The translations under genes were made by a program, and so were the position numbers. A DNA stretch of 64,000 nucleotides. Source: an uncultured Butyricicoccus sp. (lineage in GTDB: Bacteria; Bacillota; Clostridia; Oscillospirales; Butyricicoccaceae). Positions 43,313 through 51,827 of this stretch are shown piece after piece. The stretch's first letter is position 1, and every line of letters begins with the position of its first letter. The notes under the pieces are model-generated. The model had not been told where the DNA came from. It ran no database searches and saw only the letters and a program-made list of their open reading frames with translations. The stretch covers positions 1 to 64,000 of the forward strand of contig CAKTAV010000010.1 of the NCBI GenBank assembly GCA_934532985.1, written 5' to 3'.

Positions 43313-45382
43313 ATGTCTGATAAGTATTTAGGAAAGACATTAGGCGGGCGCTATGAGGTGCGGGAGGTTATCGGCACCGGCGGCATGGCGATCGTTTATA
43401 AAGCATATTGTACCGTCCTGCATCGCTTTGTGGCTATTAAGGTGCTGAAGGATGAGTTTGCTTCGGACGAAGAGTTCCGCAAGCGATTTTATAATGAGGC
43501 GCAGGCGGTAGCAAAGCTGTCGCACAGCAACATCGTCTCCATTTACGACGTATCGCAGGGCGAGTCCGGCGCAGAATACATCGTTATGGAGCTATGTGAG
43601 GGCGTCACGCTGAAGGATTATCTGCGCAAAAAGCACCACCTGTCGTGGCAGGAGACGGTGTACTTTGCCCAGCAGGTAGCGCGTGCGCTGGATCACGCGC
43701 ACAGCCGCGGCATTATCCATCAGGACATCAAGCCGCAGAATATTATGCTTCTCCGTGACGGCACGGCAAAGGTGATGGACTTCGGTATCGCCAGTTTTGC
43801 CAACAGTCAGGAAACGCGCAAGGTATCCGAGGCAATCGGCTCGGTACACTACATTTCGCCGGAGCAGGCGAAGGGCATCAAGGTGGATTACCGCACTGAC
43901 CTGTATTCGCTCGGCGTCGTCATGTATGAGATGCTGACCGGAACGCTGCCGTTCCGCGGCGAGACTGCGGTGGCGGTTATCATGCAGCATATGAATACCG
44001 TGCCGCCGCGTCCGAGTGAGCTGGTGCCGGATATTCCGCCGGCGATGGACGAAATTGTCATGCACGCGATGTGCGCCAATGTCGCGCAGCGATATGGTTC
44101 GGCGATGGAGCTGAACAACGACTTGGAGCGCTTGCGCAGTAACCCGAATTTGTATTTGAACTATACCAACCGTGCGTCGGAGAATGAGTTTGGCGCGACG
44201 CGGGCAATTCGCTACGATGATGCAGATAGCGACGCGACACAGCTTCTGCGGGATGTCCCACAGGATGTGGACACCGGACGAAATGATGGCTATGGCAATT
44301 ATGATGACGCTTACGATGGGGATAATAACGGCTATTATTATGACGACAGACGTTCCGGCGGCGCAAAAAAGAAAACCAAGAGCAAGGTAATCATTGGCGT
44401 TGTCATTGTGGCTCTGCTCGCCGTAGCAGCGTTTGCGATGAAGGGTATCCTTGGTGGCAGCGGTCAGGCGCAGCAGGTAGAAGTACCGAAGCTGGTCGGA
44501 CTGATCTACGCCGATGATATCGAGGGCAATTCAGATTATGACGACTTTACGTTTGACGTCAAGACCAAGACGGTCAGTGAGGACGACGGCTATCTGGATG
44601 GCGAGGTCATCAAGCAGAACCCGAAGAAGGGCACAATGGTGGAATCCGGTTCGACGATTCGTCTGACGGTTGCAGCCTTTGAGCAGAAAACTACCGTTCA
44701 GGTACCGTCAGTTGAGGGATTGTCCTATGATGAAGCGGTTGCCGCACTGGAGGATGTCGGCCTGAAGGCAGATCGTGAGAATCAGTACAGCGATTCGGTT
44801 TCGTCGGGCGACGTTATTTCCTCTTCTCCATCGGAGGGCAAGGAAGTCGAGGAAGGCTCTACGGTAACGCTGGTTGTCTCCAAGGGACCGGAGACCAAGA
44901 CGGTTGCGGTTCCGGATCTGAGAGGTATGACACAGAGCGGCGCGGAGTCGGTTCTGTCCAGCATGGGTCTGAAGCTCGGCAACGTGCAGGAAGAGGAAAG
45001 TGACTCGGCAGCCGGAACAGTTATCGGTCAGACCGTAGAGGTTGGCACAGAAGTGGCACAGGGAACGGCGGTTGGCATCACGATTGCCAAGGAGAAGGAT
45101 CATCCGGATGAACCGGACGATCCGGATGATCCGGGAAGTTCAGGAAGCGTGGGTTTTAGCAAGGAAGGCAGTACGACCTATATTTCTATCGGATTGCCTT
45201 CCGGAAAAGATAGTGTAAATGTTTCCGTGTCGGTAGGCGGCAGCACGCTGTATGACTCCTCGGTCAATTGCAGTGGGCGTGATACCTTTACCGTTCGTGC
45301 AAACTATAGCGGAAAAGAACGCGTTGTCGTTACGATGGATGGCAAGACCATCTACGATGATGACCACGATTTCGCTTCGTGA
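43313..45382 (+). CDS. prkC: PASTA-domain Ser/Thr protein kinase (PrkC/PknB type)
   Basis: The 689-aa membrane kinase has an N-terminal cytosolic kinase domain (about 1-270) with GTGGMAIVYKA, the VAIKVLKDE lysine and DFG in MDFGIAS. The catalytic loop reads IIHQDIKPQN, so Arg of the usual HRD is Gln (a non-RD kinase). After an acidic linker a transmembrane helix spans about 358-380. Three extracellular PASTA repeats follow (about 390-595), which in PrkC bind peptidoglycan muropeptides. A Pro/Asp linker and a further 75-aa beta-rich extracellular domain end the protein. It pairs with stp upstream. Confidence 0.96.
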   Translation: MSDKYLGKTLGGRYEVREVIGTGGMAIVYKAYCTVLHRFVAIKVLKDEFASDEEFRKRFYNEAQAVAKLSHSNIVSIYDVSQGESGAEYIVMELCEGVTLKDYLRKKHHLSWQETVYFAQQVARALDHAHSRGIIHQDIKPQNIMLLRDGTAKVMDFGIASFANSQETRKVSEAIGSVHYISPEQAKGIKVDYRTDLYSLGVVMYEMLTGTLPFRGETAVAVIMQHMNTVPPRPSELVPDIPPAMDEIVMHAMCANVAQRYGSAMELNNDLERLRSNPNLYLNYTNRASENEFGATRAIRYDDADSDATQLLRDVPQDVDTGRNDGYGNYDDAYDGDNNGYYYDDRRSGGAKKKTKSKVIIGVVIVALLAVAAFAMKGILGGSGQAQQVEVPKLVGLIYADDIEGNSDYDDFTFDVKTKTVSEDDGYLDGEVIKQNPKKGTMVESGSTIRLTVAAFEQKTTVQVPSVEGLSYDEAVAALEDVGLKADRENQYSDSVSSGDVISSSPSEGKEVEEGSTVTLVVSKGPETKTVAVPDLRGMTQSGAESVLSSMGLKLGNVQEEESDSAAGTVIGQTVEVGTEVAQGTAVGITIAKEKDHPDEPDDPDDPGSSGSVGFSKEGSTTYISIGLPSGKDSVNVSVSVGGSTLYDSSVNCSGRDTFTVRANYSGKERVVVTMDGKTIYDDDHDFAS

Positions 45383-45395
45383 GAAATAAAGTAGT

Positions 45396-46283
45396 ATGAC
45401 AGAAAACGGAATTATATTAAAAGGAATCGGCGGCTTTTATTACGTCGATACTGCCGCGGGTCTTGTGGAATGCAAGGCTCGCGGCAAATTCCGCATTAGA
45501 GGCGGAAAGCCGGTCATTGGTGACCGGGTAACGGTACAAATGCAGGAGGATGGCACGGGCTACCTGATGTCGATGGAGCCGCGCCGCACACAGCTGCTGC
45601 GTCCGGCGGTGGCAAATATTGACCAACTGCTGATTATCTGCTCGGCGGCGCCGCCGTGTACGGAACCATTTCTGATTGACAAAATTACTGCAATTGCGGC
45701 GAACAAGAACATGGACGCCGTGATTGTTATCAACAAGACGGATCTGAACCCGGGCGAGCGGTTTTATGAGATCTATACCAAAGCGGGCTTTACGGTTCAT
45801 CGCGTAAGCGCCGTGACGGGGATGGGATTGGATGCGCTGCGGGAGCAGCTAAAGGGGCGTATTTCGGCGTTTGCGGGTAATTCCGGCGTGGGAAAATCCA
45901 GCTTGGTCAATGCACTGTATCCGGAATTTCATGCGGAGGTCGGCGCAATTAGCCGGAAGATTGAACGTGGACGGCACACGACGCGCCATGTCGAGCTGCT
46001 GCCTCTGCCGGATGGCGGCTATTTGGCGGACACGCCGGGCTTCTCGGCGTTTTACACTGAGAAGATGGATCTAGTGTACAAGGAAGAGCTGCAATACGCC
46101 TTCCGCGAATTTGAGCCGTATTTGAACCAGTGCCAGTTTACCGGCTGTGCGCACGTCAAGGAAAAGGGCTGTGCGATTCGCGCGGCAGTGGAGCGCGGCG
46201 AGATTGCGCCGGAGCGGCACGACAGCTACTGCAAGCTGTATGAGAGCGTCAAGGATATTAAGGAATGGAGTCGAAACAAATGA
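45396..46283 (+). CDS. rsgA: Ribosome small-subunit-dependent GTPase A
   Basis: The 295-aa circularly permuted GTPase helps 30S maturation. After an N-terminal OB fold (about 1-70) the G motifs come as G4 INKTDL, G1 GNSGVGKSSLVNAL, then G3 DTPGF. The C-terminal zinc finger is in CQFTGCAHVKEKGCAIRAAV. Its stop overlaps the thiN start (ATGA). In B. subtilis rpe sits between rsgA and thiN; here it is absent. Confidence 0.96.
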   Translation: MTENGIILKGIGGFYYVDTAAGLVECKARGKFRIRGGKPVIGDRVTVQMQEDGTGYLMSMEPRRTQLLRPAVANIDQLLIICSAAPPCTEPFLIDKITAIAANKNMDAVIVINKTDLNPGERFYEIYTKAGFTVHRVSAVTGMGLDALREQLKGRISAFAGNSGVGKSSLVNALYPEFHAEVGAISRKIERGRHTTRHVELLPLPDGGYLADTPGFSAFYTEKMDLVYKEELQYAFREFEPYLNQCQFTGCAHVKEKGCAIRAAVERGEIAPERHDSYCKLYESVKDIKEWSRNK

Positions 46284-46900
46284 CGGTATTGCTGTTGGCG
46301 TCTGCACCGGAAACGGACTATGACTATGTGAAGGAGCTGGCGCGCAGGGCGGATCGCATTGTCTGCGCGGACGGCGGCACACGTCACGCGGCGGCGTGCG
46401 GCCTGACACCGGATCTGGTGATCGGCGATTTTGACTCCGGAGAAAAGCCGGAAGGGTGCCGCGTGATTCAACTGCGTCCGGAAAAGGACGACAGCGATTT
46501 GATGTGCTGCGTCAAGACGATTTTGACGGAGGGCGCGGATATGATTTGGATGGCGTGTGCGTCCGGCGGACGGATTGACCACTTTCTTGCCAATCTGACG
46601 CTGCTGGAGTATTTACAGCAGCAGGGCGTTCCAGCGGCGCTGTATGACAGCCGCAACCGCGTGACCTGCCACAGCGGCGGGAAGCGAAAATATGCGGCCG
46701 ATCCGGCGTATCGGTATGTCGGCATTATTCCGCTGGATGCGGAGCTGACCGGTGTGACACTGCGCGGGTTAAAATATGAGTTGACAGATGCGACATTGTC
46801 TCGTTCGGCGGTGATTTCCATGTCGAACGAAGCAACTGCATCGGTTTACAGCATAGAGATTGGGCGAGGACATGCTCTTGTGATTGAGAGCAAGGACTGA
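46280..46900 (+). CDS. thiN: Thiamine pyrophosphokinase
   Basis: The 206-aa enzyme transfers pyrophosphate from ATP to thiamine. The N-terminal catalytic domain has IVCADGGTRHAAACG and PDLVIGDFDSG, with DDSDLMCCVK and SGGRIDHFLANL; the C-terminal beta domain binds thiamine. ATG 46280 overlaps the rsgA stop and has GGAG at 9 nt, so it is preferred to ATG 46265. It is the last long gene of the operon. Confidence 0.94.
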   Translation: MTVLLLASAPETDYDYVKELARRADRIVCADGGTRHAAACGLTPDLVIGDFDSGEKPEGCRVIQLRPEKDDSDLMCCVKTILTEGADMIWMACASGGRIDHFLANLTLLEYLQQQGVPAALYDSRNRVTCHSGGKRKYAADPAYRYVGIIPLDAELTGVTLRGLKYELTDATLSRSAVISMSNEATASVYSIEIGRGHALVIESKD

Positions 46901-46939
46901 CGTCCCAGATAGAGAAATTATTTCAGGAGGTTGAAGAAT

Positions 46940-47176
46940 ATGAACGTGTATAAGACAAAGGGAACCTGTTCCCGTGAAATTCGCTACAGCGTAAAGGACG
47001 GCATTGTCGAGGATATTGAGGTTATCGGCGGATGTAACGGAAACTTGCAGGGTATTTGCCGCTTGATTAAGGGCATGCCGGTGGAGCAGGTCGTTAAGGC
47101 ATTCAAGGGCGTTGACTGCGGCGGACGTGGAACATCATGTCCGGATCAGATTGCGAGAGCGCTGGAGCAGGGCTGA
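46940..47176 (+). CDS. TSCPD domain-containing small protein
   Basis: The 78-aa protein ends in the CGGRGTSCPDQIARAL motif that names the TSCPD family, with two further cysteines (GTCSREI near residue 9, GGCNGNLQGIC in the middle). The same domain occurs at the end of some ribonucleotide reductases and as stand-alone proteins in anaerobes, with a proposed metal- or nucleotide-related role. ATG 46940 has AGGAGG at 9 nt. A terminator follows. Confidence 0.88.
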   Translation: MNVYKTKGTCSREIRYSVKDGIVEDIEVIGGCNGNLQGICRLIKGMPVEQVVKAFKGVDCGGRGTSCPDQIARALEQG

Positions 47177-47230
47177 CTGAAATTCATTATCTGCAAGTTA
47201 AAGAAGAAAAAAATGCATTTGTGCAAACTG

Positions 47231-47262
47231 CCGCCGCTTCTAAAAAGAGCGGCGGTTTTTTG
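47231..47262 (+). terminator. Terminator of the long housekeeping operon
   Basis: CCGCCGCT (47231-47238) pairs with AGCGGCGG (47248-47255), followed by T6. Confidence 0.9.
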
Positions 47263-47310
47263 TTAAAAGTGGTGAAATTTGCGTGTTACGCGTATTTGTC
47301 GAAAAATTAG

Positions 47311-47339
47311 TTGAAAAAACACGCAATATACTCTATAAT
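47311..47339 (+). promoter_or_regulatory. Promoter of the aminotransferase gene
   Basis: TTGAAA (47311-47316) and TATAAT (47334-47339) with a 17-bp spacer. The transcript leader is about 90 nt and holds an upstream ORF. Confidence 0.8.
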
Positions 47340-47365
47340 AAGAAAGCAATTAGGAGAAAATTTGG

Positions 47366-47431
47366 ATGAGACTTTACGCAGGTCTTATGGCAGAAAAACG
47401 CAAAATGCACGAGTTCTGCTGGAAAGGATGA
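47366..47431 (+). CDS. Upstream ORF/leader peptide of the aminotransferase, 21 aa
   Basis: ATG 47366 is preceded by TTAGGAG at 9 nt and encodes MRLYAGLMAEKRKMHEFCWKG, ending with TGA at 47429-47431, 5 nt before the aminotransferase start and overlapping an alternative ATG (ATGA). It lies wholly within the predicted leader. Translation coupling is likely. Whether the peptide itself regulates is unknown. Confidence 0.5.
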   Translation: MRLYAGLMAEKRKMHEFCWKG

Positions 47432-47436
47432 TAGGA

Positions 47437-48633
47437 ATGGTAAAACCGATTTCAAAAATTGCATCTGCAATTACGCCGTCCACCACGCTGGCGATCAACG
47501 CAATGTTCAAGCAGATGCAGGCAGAAGGAAAAGATGTTGTTGGCTTCGGCGCAGGCGAGCCGGATTTCAACACGCCGGAACATATCAAGGCAGCTGCAAT
47601 TAAGGCGATCCATGAGAATCAGACCCGTTACACTCCGGCAGCTGGCATTATGCCGCTCCGTCAGGCGGTATGTGACCGCATGAAGGAAGATCTCGGTCTG
47701 GACTACAAGCCGTCGCAGGTTGTTGTCGCATCCGGCGCAAAGCATAGCGTGTATGCAGCGCTGATGGTTTGCTGTGATCCGGGCGATGAAGTCGTGATTG
47801 CCGCTCCGTACTGGCTGAGCTATTACGAAATGGTACACATGGCAGGCGCTGTTCCGGTAGAGGTTGTCGCAAGCAAGGAGCAGCACTTCAAGATTACCGC
47901 AGAGCAGCTGGAAGCGGCGATTACGCCGAAGACCAAGGTGTTCATGCTGAACTCCCCGTCTAACCCGACCGGTATGGTATATACCCGCGAGGAGCTGGAG
48001 GCATTGGCTGCGGTTTGCGAAAAGTACGGCATTTATGTCATCGCCGATGATATTTATTATAAGCTGGTTTATGATGGAATTGAGTACACCTCGATCGCAT
48101 CGGTTTCTCCGGCGATGAAGGAGCAGTGCATAGTGGTCAACGGCGTGTCCAAGACTTATGCAATGACCGGATGGAGAATTGGTTACACCCTGTCCAACGA
48201 GACGGTTGCTAAGGCAATGGCAAGCTATCTGAGCCATTCCACCGGCGCACCGGCAACTCCGGCACAGTATGCAGCCGTAGAGGCACTGAGCGGTTCGCAG
48301 GATTCTGTAGAGATGATGCGCGCTGAGTTTGAGAAGCGCCGCAATCATCTGGTTGAGCGCATGAACAAGGTTCCGGGTGTTTCCTGCCTGAAGCCGCAGG
48401 GCGCATTCTATGTCATGATGGACGTTTCCGGCTTTGTCGGCAAGGAAATGTATGGTCATGTTATTGAGGGCGACGCGGACTTCGCGCAGCTGTTCCTGGA
48501 GAAGGGCGGCGTAGCAACCGTTCCGACCTCCGCATTTGCCGCACCGAACTATCTGCGCTGGTCGTATGCTACGTCGATGGAGAACATCGACAAGGGCATT
48601 GATCGTCTGGAGAAGTTCCTCGCAGAGGCATAA
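47437..48633 (+). CDS. Class I PLP-dependent aminotransferase (aspartate aminotransferase type)
   Basis: The 398-aa fold-type I enzyme resembles aspartate aminotransferases of the thermophile/Bacillus subgroup. Visible: FGAGEPDFNTPEHIK near the N terminus, the SNPTG motif, IADDIYYKLVYDG, the PLP lysine in VNGVSKTYAMTGWRIGY, and the C-terminal LRWSYATSMENI with the carboxylate-binding Arg. It transfers amino groups between aspartate (or a related acid) and 2-oxoglutarate. ATG 47437 (AAAGGA at 8 nt) is preferred to ATG 47428. Confidence 0.93.
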   Translation: MVKPISKIASAITPSTTLAINAMFKQMQAEGKDVVGFGAGEPDFNTPEHIKAAAIKAIHENQTRYTPAAGIMPLRQAVCDRMKEDLGLDYKPSQVVVASGAKHSVYAALMVCCDPGDEVVIAAPYWLSYYEMVHMAGAVPVEVVASKEQHFKITAEQLEAAITPKTKVFMLNSPSNPTGMVYTREELEALAAVCEKYGIYVIADDIYYKLVYDGIEYTSIASVSPAMKEQCIVVNGVSKTYAMTGWRIGYTLSNETVAKAMASYLSHSTGAPATPAQYAAVEALSGSQDSVEMMRAEFEKRRNHLVERMNKVPGVSCLKPQGAFYVMMDVSGFVGKEMYGHVIEGDADFAQLFLEKGGVATVPTSAFAAPNYLRWSYATSMENIDKGIDRLEKFLAEA

Positions 48634-48651
48634 GATTTTTGAAAAGTTAGA

Positions 48652-48680
48652 GGGCATGACCGCATGGTCATGCCCTTTTC
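48652..48680 (+). terminator. Terminator after the aminotransferase
   Basis: GGGCATGACC (48652-48661) pairs with GGTCATGCCC (48666-48675), loop GCAT, followed by T4. Confidence 0.85.
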
Positions 48681-48802
48681 TGTGCCATACGACGGGAAGC
48701 AAGCGCAAAACGAAATGGAGCAAAACGATACCGCGGCGGCTTCCATCAATAATGCCATACATTCTGTGGAAAATCCTTCTGCCTTTTCGTATACAAATTA
48801 CA

Positions 48803-48831
48803 TTGCGAATTTTGACGTTTTCCAGTACAAT
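48803..48831 (+). promoter_or_regulatory. Promoter of purB
   Basis: TTGCGA (48803-48808), 17 bp, TACAAT (48826-48831), about 45 nt before the purB ribosome site. Confidence 0.55.
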
Positions 48832-48882
48832 AAAACTATGTTTGTATTCGGCGCACAGAGGCGCCGGGAAAGGAATTGTAAT

Positions 48883-50313
48883 ATGAGCAATATTTACGAG
48901 AGCCCATTTTGTTCGCGCTATGCGAGCCCGGAGATGCTGTATGTCTTTTCGCCGGATATGAAATTCTCTACTTGGAGACGTCTGTGGATTTCTCTGGCTA
49001 AGGCCGAGAAGGAACTGGGCCTGCCGATCACGCAGGAGCAGATTGACGAGATGGAAGCCAATGTAGACAACATCGACTATGAAGTTGCCAAGGCACGTGA
49101 GAAGGAAGTACGTCATGACGTTATGGCGCATGTCTATACCTTCGGCAAGGTTGCCCCGAAGGCGGCCGGCATCATCCATCTGGGTGCGACCAGTGCGTAT
49201 GTTGGCGACAATACGGATATTATCCAGATGAAGGAAGGCCTGATTCTGGTTCGCAAGAAGCTGGTATCGGTTATCCGCAAGCTGTCTGCCTTTGCGCAGG
49301 AGCATAAGGCACAGCCAACGCTGGGCTTTACTCATTTCCAGCCGGCACAGCTGACCACTGTTGGCAAGCGTGCCACGCTGTGGATCAATGAGCTGCTGAT
49401 GGATCTGGATGAGATCGAGTTCCGCATTGAAAATCTGCGCCTGCTGGGCTCCAAGGGCACGACGGGCACGCAGGCCAGCTTTATGGAGTTGTTTGACGGC
49501 GACCACGAGAAGATCAAGAAGATGGAGCAGATGATCGCAGAGGACTTTGGCTTTGCCGGTGTCGTTCCGGTTTCCGGTCAGACCTACTCCCGCAAGATTG
49601 ACGCGCAGGTCGTTGCAACGCTGGGCGGCATTGCGGAGTCTGCCAGCAAGTTCGCCACCGATATGCGTCTGCTCCAGCACCTGAAGGAACTGGAAGAGCC
49701 GTTTGAAAAGCATCAGATCGGCTCCTCGGCGATGCCGTACAAGCGCAACCCGATGCGTTCGGAGCGTATCTGCTCGCTGGCTCGCTATGTCATGGTGGAC
49801 ATGCTGAATCCGGCTATCACCTCGGCAACGCAGTGGTTTGAGCGCACGCTGGATGATTCCGCGAACAAGCGCATTTCCATTCCGGAAGCGTTCCTCGGCA
49901 TCGACGCAATCCTGAACATTATGATTAACATCGCCGAGGGCATCGTGGTTTATCCGAAGGTCATCGAGCAGCGCGTAATGAATGAGCTGCCGTTCATGGC
50001 GACCGAGAACATCATGATGAGCGCAGTAAAGCGCGGCGGCAACCGTCAGGAGCTGCATGAGCGTATCCGTCAGCATTCCATGGCAGCAGGTAAGCGCGTC
50101 AAGGAAGAGGGTCTGGACAACGACCTGATTGACCGTATTGCAGCCGATCCGATCTTTGGCCTGACCAAGGAAGAGATCGTGGCGGAGCTGGATCCGATGG
50201 AGTACATTGGCCGTGCGCCGCAGCAGGTAGACGACTTTATCGCCAACGATGTCATGCCGCGAATCCGTCCGTATCTGGATGATGAGGAGATGCAGGTAGA
50301 AATCAACCTGTAA
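48883..50313 (+). CDS. purB: Adenylosuccinate lyase
   Basis: The 476-aa fumarase-superfamily enzyme cleaves SAICAR and adenylosuccinate, releasing fumarate. Family blocks: DVMAHVYTF, HLGATSAYVGDNTD, GFTHFQPAQLTTVGKR and the signature loop IGSSAMPYKRNPMRSE with the catalytic Ser. ATG 48883 follows GGGAAAGGAA; the open frame continues upstream to 48664 without a ribosome site. purC, acting just before it in the pathway, is elsewhere in the window. Confidence 0.96.
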   Translation: MSNIYESPFCSRYASPEMLYVFSPDMKFSTWRRLWISLAKAEKELGLPITQEQIDEMEANVDNIDYEVAKAREKEVRHDVMAHVYTFGKVAPKAAGIIHLGATSAYVGDNTDIIQMKEGLILVRKKLVSVIRKLSAFAQEHKAQPTLGFTHFQPAQLTTVGKRATLWINELLMDLDEIEFRIENLRLLGSKGTTGTQASFMELFDGDHEKIKKMEQMIAEDFGFAGVVPVSGQTYSRKIDAQVVATLGGIAESASKFATDMRLLQHLKELEEPFEKHQIGSSAMPYKRNPMRSERICSLARYVMVDMLNPAITSATQWFERTLDDSANKRISIPEAFLGIDAILNIMINIAEGIVVYPKVIEQRVMNELPFMATENIMMSAVKRGGNRQELHERIRQHSMAAGKRVKEEGLDNDLIDRIAADPIFGLTKEEIVAELDPMEYIGRAPQQVDDFIANDVMPRIRPYLDDEEMQVEINL

Positions 50314-50345
50314 TATATTATATTAGTACAGATGAGTATCGAAAA

Positions 50346-50375
50346 AAGGCAGCTGTCGAAGACAGCTGCCTTTTT
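50346..50375 (+). terminator. Terminator after purB
   Basis: GGCAGCTGTC (50348-50357) pairs with GACAGCTGCC (50361-50370), loop GAA, then T5. Confidence 0.9.
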
Positions 50376-50439
50376 GGCTCATTGTCGCTTCGATTTTGTG
50401 CAGAAATGCGTAAAATATGAGCGAAATTGTTCAAAAAGT

Positions 50440-50468
50440 TTGACTTTGGGAACTGTATTCGATATAAT
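50440..50468 (+). promoter_or_regulatory. Promoter of secDF
   Basis: TTGACT (50440-50445), 17 bp, TATAAT (50463-50468), close to consensus. Confidence 0.85.
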
Positions 50469-50504
50469 ATAACCGTTCATTGTCACAATAGGAGGCGACA
50501 AAAT

Positions 50505-51809
50505 TTGAAAAAGAGTATTCTGTCCTTTGTGGCTGTGCTGCTGGTCATTGTATTGCTTTGCTGCACAGCTGCGTTTGGAATCACCGTCGGACCACTGACG
50601 ATATCCAGCGTGCTGGATGAGGAAAATGGTATCCGCCGTGGCCTGGACTTGGTTGGCGGCTCGTCCATCACCTTTGAAGCACAGCTGCCAGATGGGTACG
50701 ACGAGGCAAACCTTTCGTCCGATATGGCTTCGGTTCAGGCGATGATGACCAAGCGTCTGGATTCATTGGGCTATACGGAAGCTACCGTGGAGCTGGTTGG
50801 TGACCGCCGTATTAAGGTGGACATCCCAGCAATTTCGAACCCGCAGGAGGCGGTCGATGTATTGGGCGCAACCGCGCAGCTGAAGTTCCTCGACGGAGAT
50901 GACAAGGTTATTCTGACCGGAGCCGGCATCAAGAAGGCGAGTGCGGAATATGGCAAGATCAGTGATTCTTCCATTTCCAGTGAGCACTATGTCTCGGTAC
51001 AGTTCACGGACGACGCGAAGGAAGCGTGGACAAAGGCGACCAAGGCGGCTGCACAGGCGGACGCGAAGGGCGACACGGAGCATAACATGATTAAGATCAT
51101 GATGGATGACGAGGAAATTTCGGCGCCGACGGTCAGCAAGGAATATGCAAGCACCGGTATTACCGGCGACGGCTGCGTCATTTCCGGCAACTTTGACGCA
51201 CAGTCGGCAAAGACGCTGGCGGAGCAGATCAACATCGGTCAGCTGCCGTTTACGCTGAAGAAGGTATCCATGAGTTCGGTTGGCCCGTCTTTGGGTGAGA
51301 AGGCGCTGTCCACCAGCCTGATGGCCGGCGGTATCGGTGTTTTGCTGGTTATGATCTTTATGATTATCGTTTACCGCCTGCCGGGTCTGATTGCATCGAT
51401 CGCGCTGATGTTCTACACGGCGCTGGATGCGGTTATTCTGTCGGTCGCACATGTCAACCTGTCTCTGCCGGGTATTGCGGGTATTATCCTGTCTATTGGT
51501 ATGGCGGTTGATGCAAACGTCATTATTTTTGAGCGAATTAAGGAAGAGCTGCGCAACGGCAAGACCATCCGTGCGGCGATTGATTCCGGTTTCCACCGCG
51601 CGTGGACAGCAATTCTGGACTCGAATATCACGACGATTATTGCGGCACTGGTGCTGTATTTCTTCGGTTCGGGTACGGTTGTCGGCTTTGCACTGACGCT
51701 CGGCCTCGGTGTTGTTCTGTCCATGTTTACGGCGGTCACAGTTACTCGTTTCCTGCTGAACCGTATTGTAGACTTTAAGATCCGCAATCCAAAGGTCTAT
51801 GGTCTGTAA
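50505..51809 (+). CDS. secD: Protein translocase subunit SecD
   Basis: The 434-aa membrane protein uses the proton gradient to aid Sec export. One N-terminal helix is followed by the LDLVGGSSITFEAQL motif and the extracytoplasmic P1 domain (about 60-240), then five helices with the SecD/F family motif region GMAVDANVIIFERIKEELRNG. It starts with TTG 50505 behind AGGAGG. It is co-transcribed with secF 18 nt downstream. Confidence 0.95.
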   Translation: MKKSILSFVAVLLVIVLLCCTAAFGITVGPLTISSVLDEENGIRRGLDLVGGSSITFEAQLPDGYDEANLSSDMASVQAMMTKRLDSLGYTEATVELVGDRRIKVDIPAISNPQEAVDVLGATAQLKFLDGDDKVILTGAGIKKASAEYGKISDSSISSEHYVSVQFTDDAKEAWTKATKAAAQADAKGDTEHNMIKIMMDDEEISAPTVSKEYASTGITGDGCVISGNFDAQSAKTLAEQINIGQLPFTLKKVSMSSVGPSLGEKALSTSLMAGGIGVLLVMIFMIIVYRLPGLIASIALMFYTALDAVILSVAHVNLSLPGIAGIILSIGMAVDANVIIFERIKEELRNGKTIRAAIDSGFHRAWTAILDSNITTIIAALVLYFFGSGTVVGFALTLGLGVVLSMFTAVTVTRFLLNRIVDFKIRNPKVYGL

Positions 51810-51827
51810 GAAGGGGGAAGGAGTATC

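Noticed and set aside
46901..46939. A TPP or other riboswitch associated with thiN or purC.
   Set aside because: thiN overlaps rsgA and has no leader. The purC leader is only about 40 nt, and no conserved blocks were found.
47452..50076. An 874-aa minus-strand open frame.
   Set aside because: It is antisense to the aminotransferase and purB, follows their codon pattern in mirror frame, and has no protein family character.
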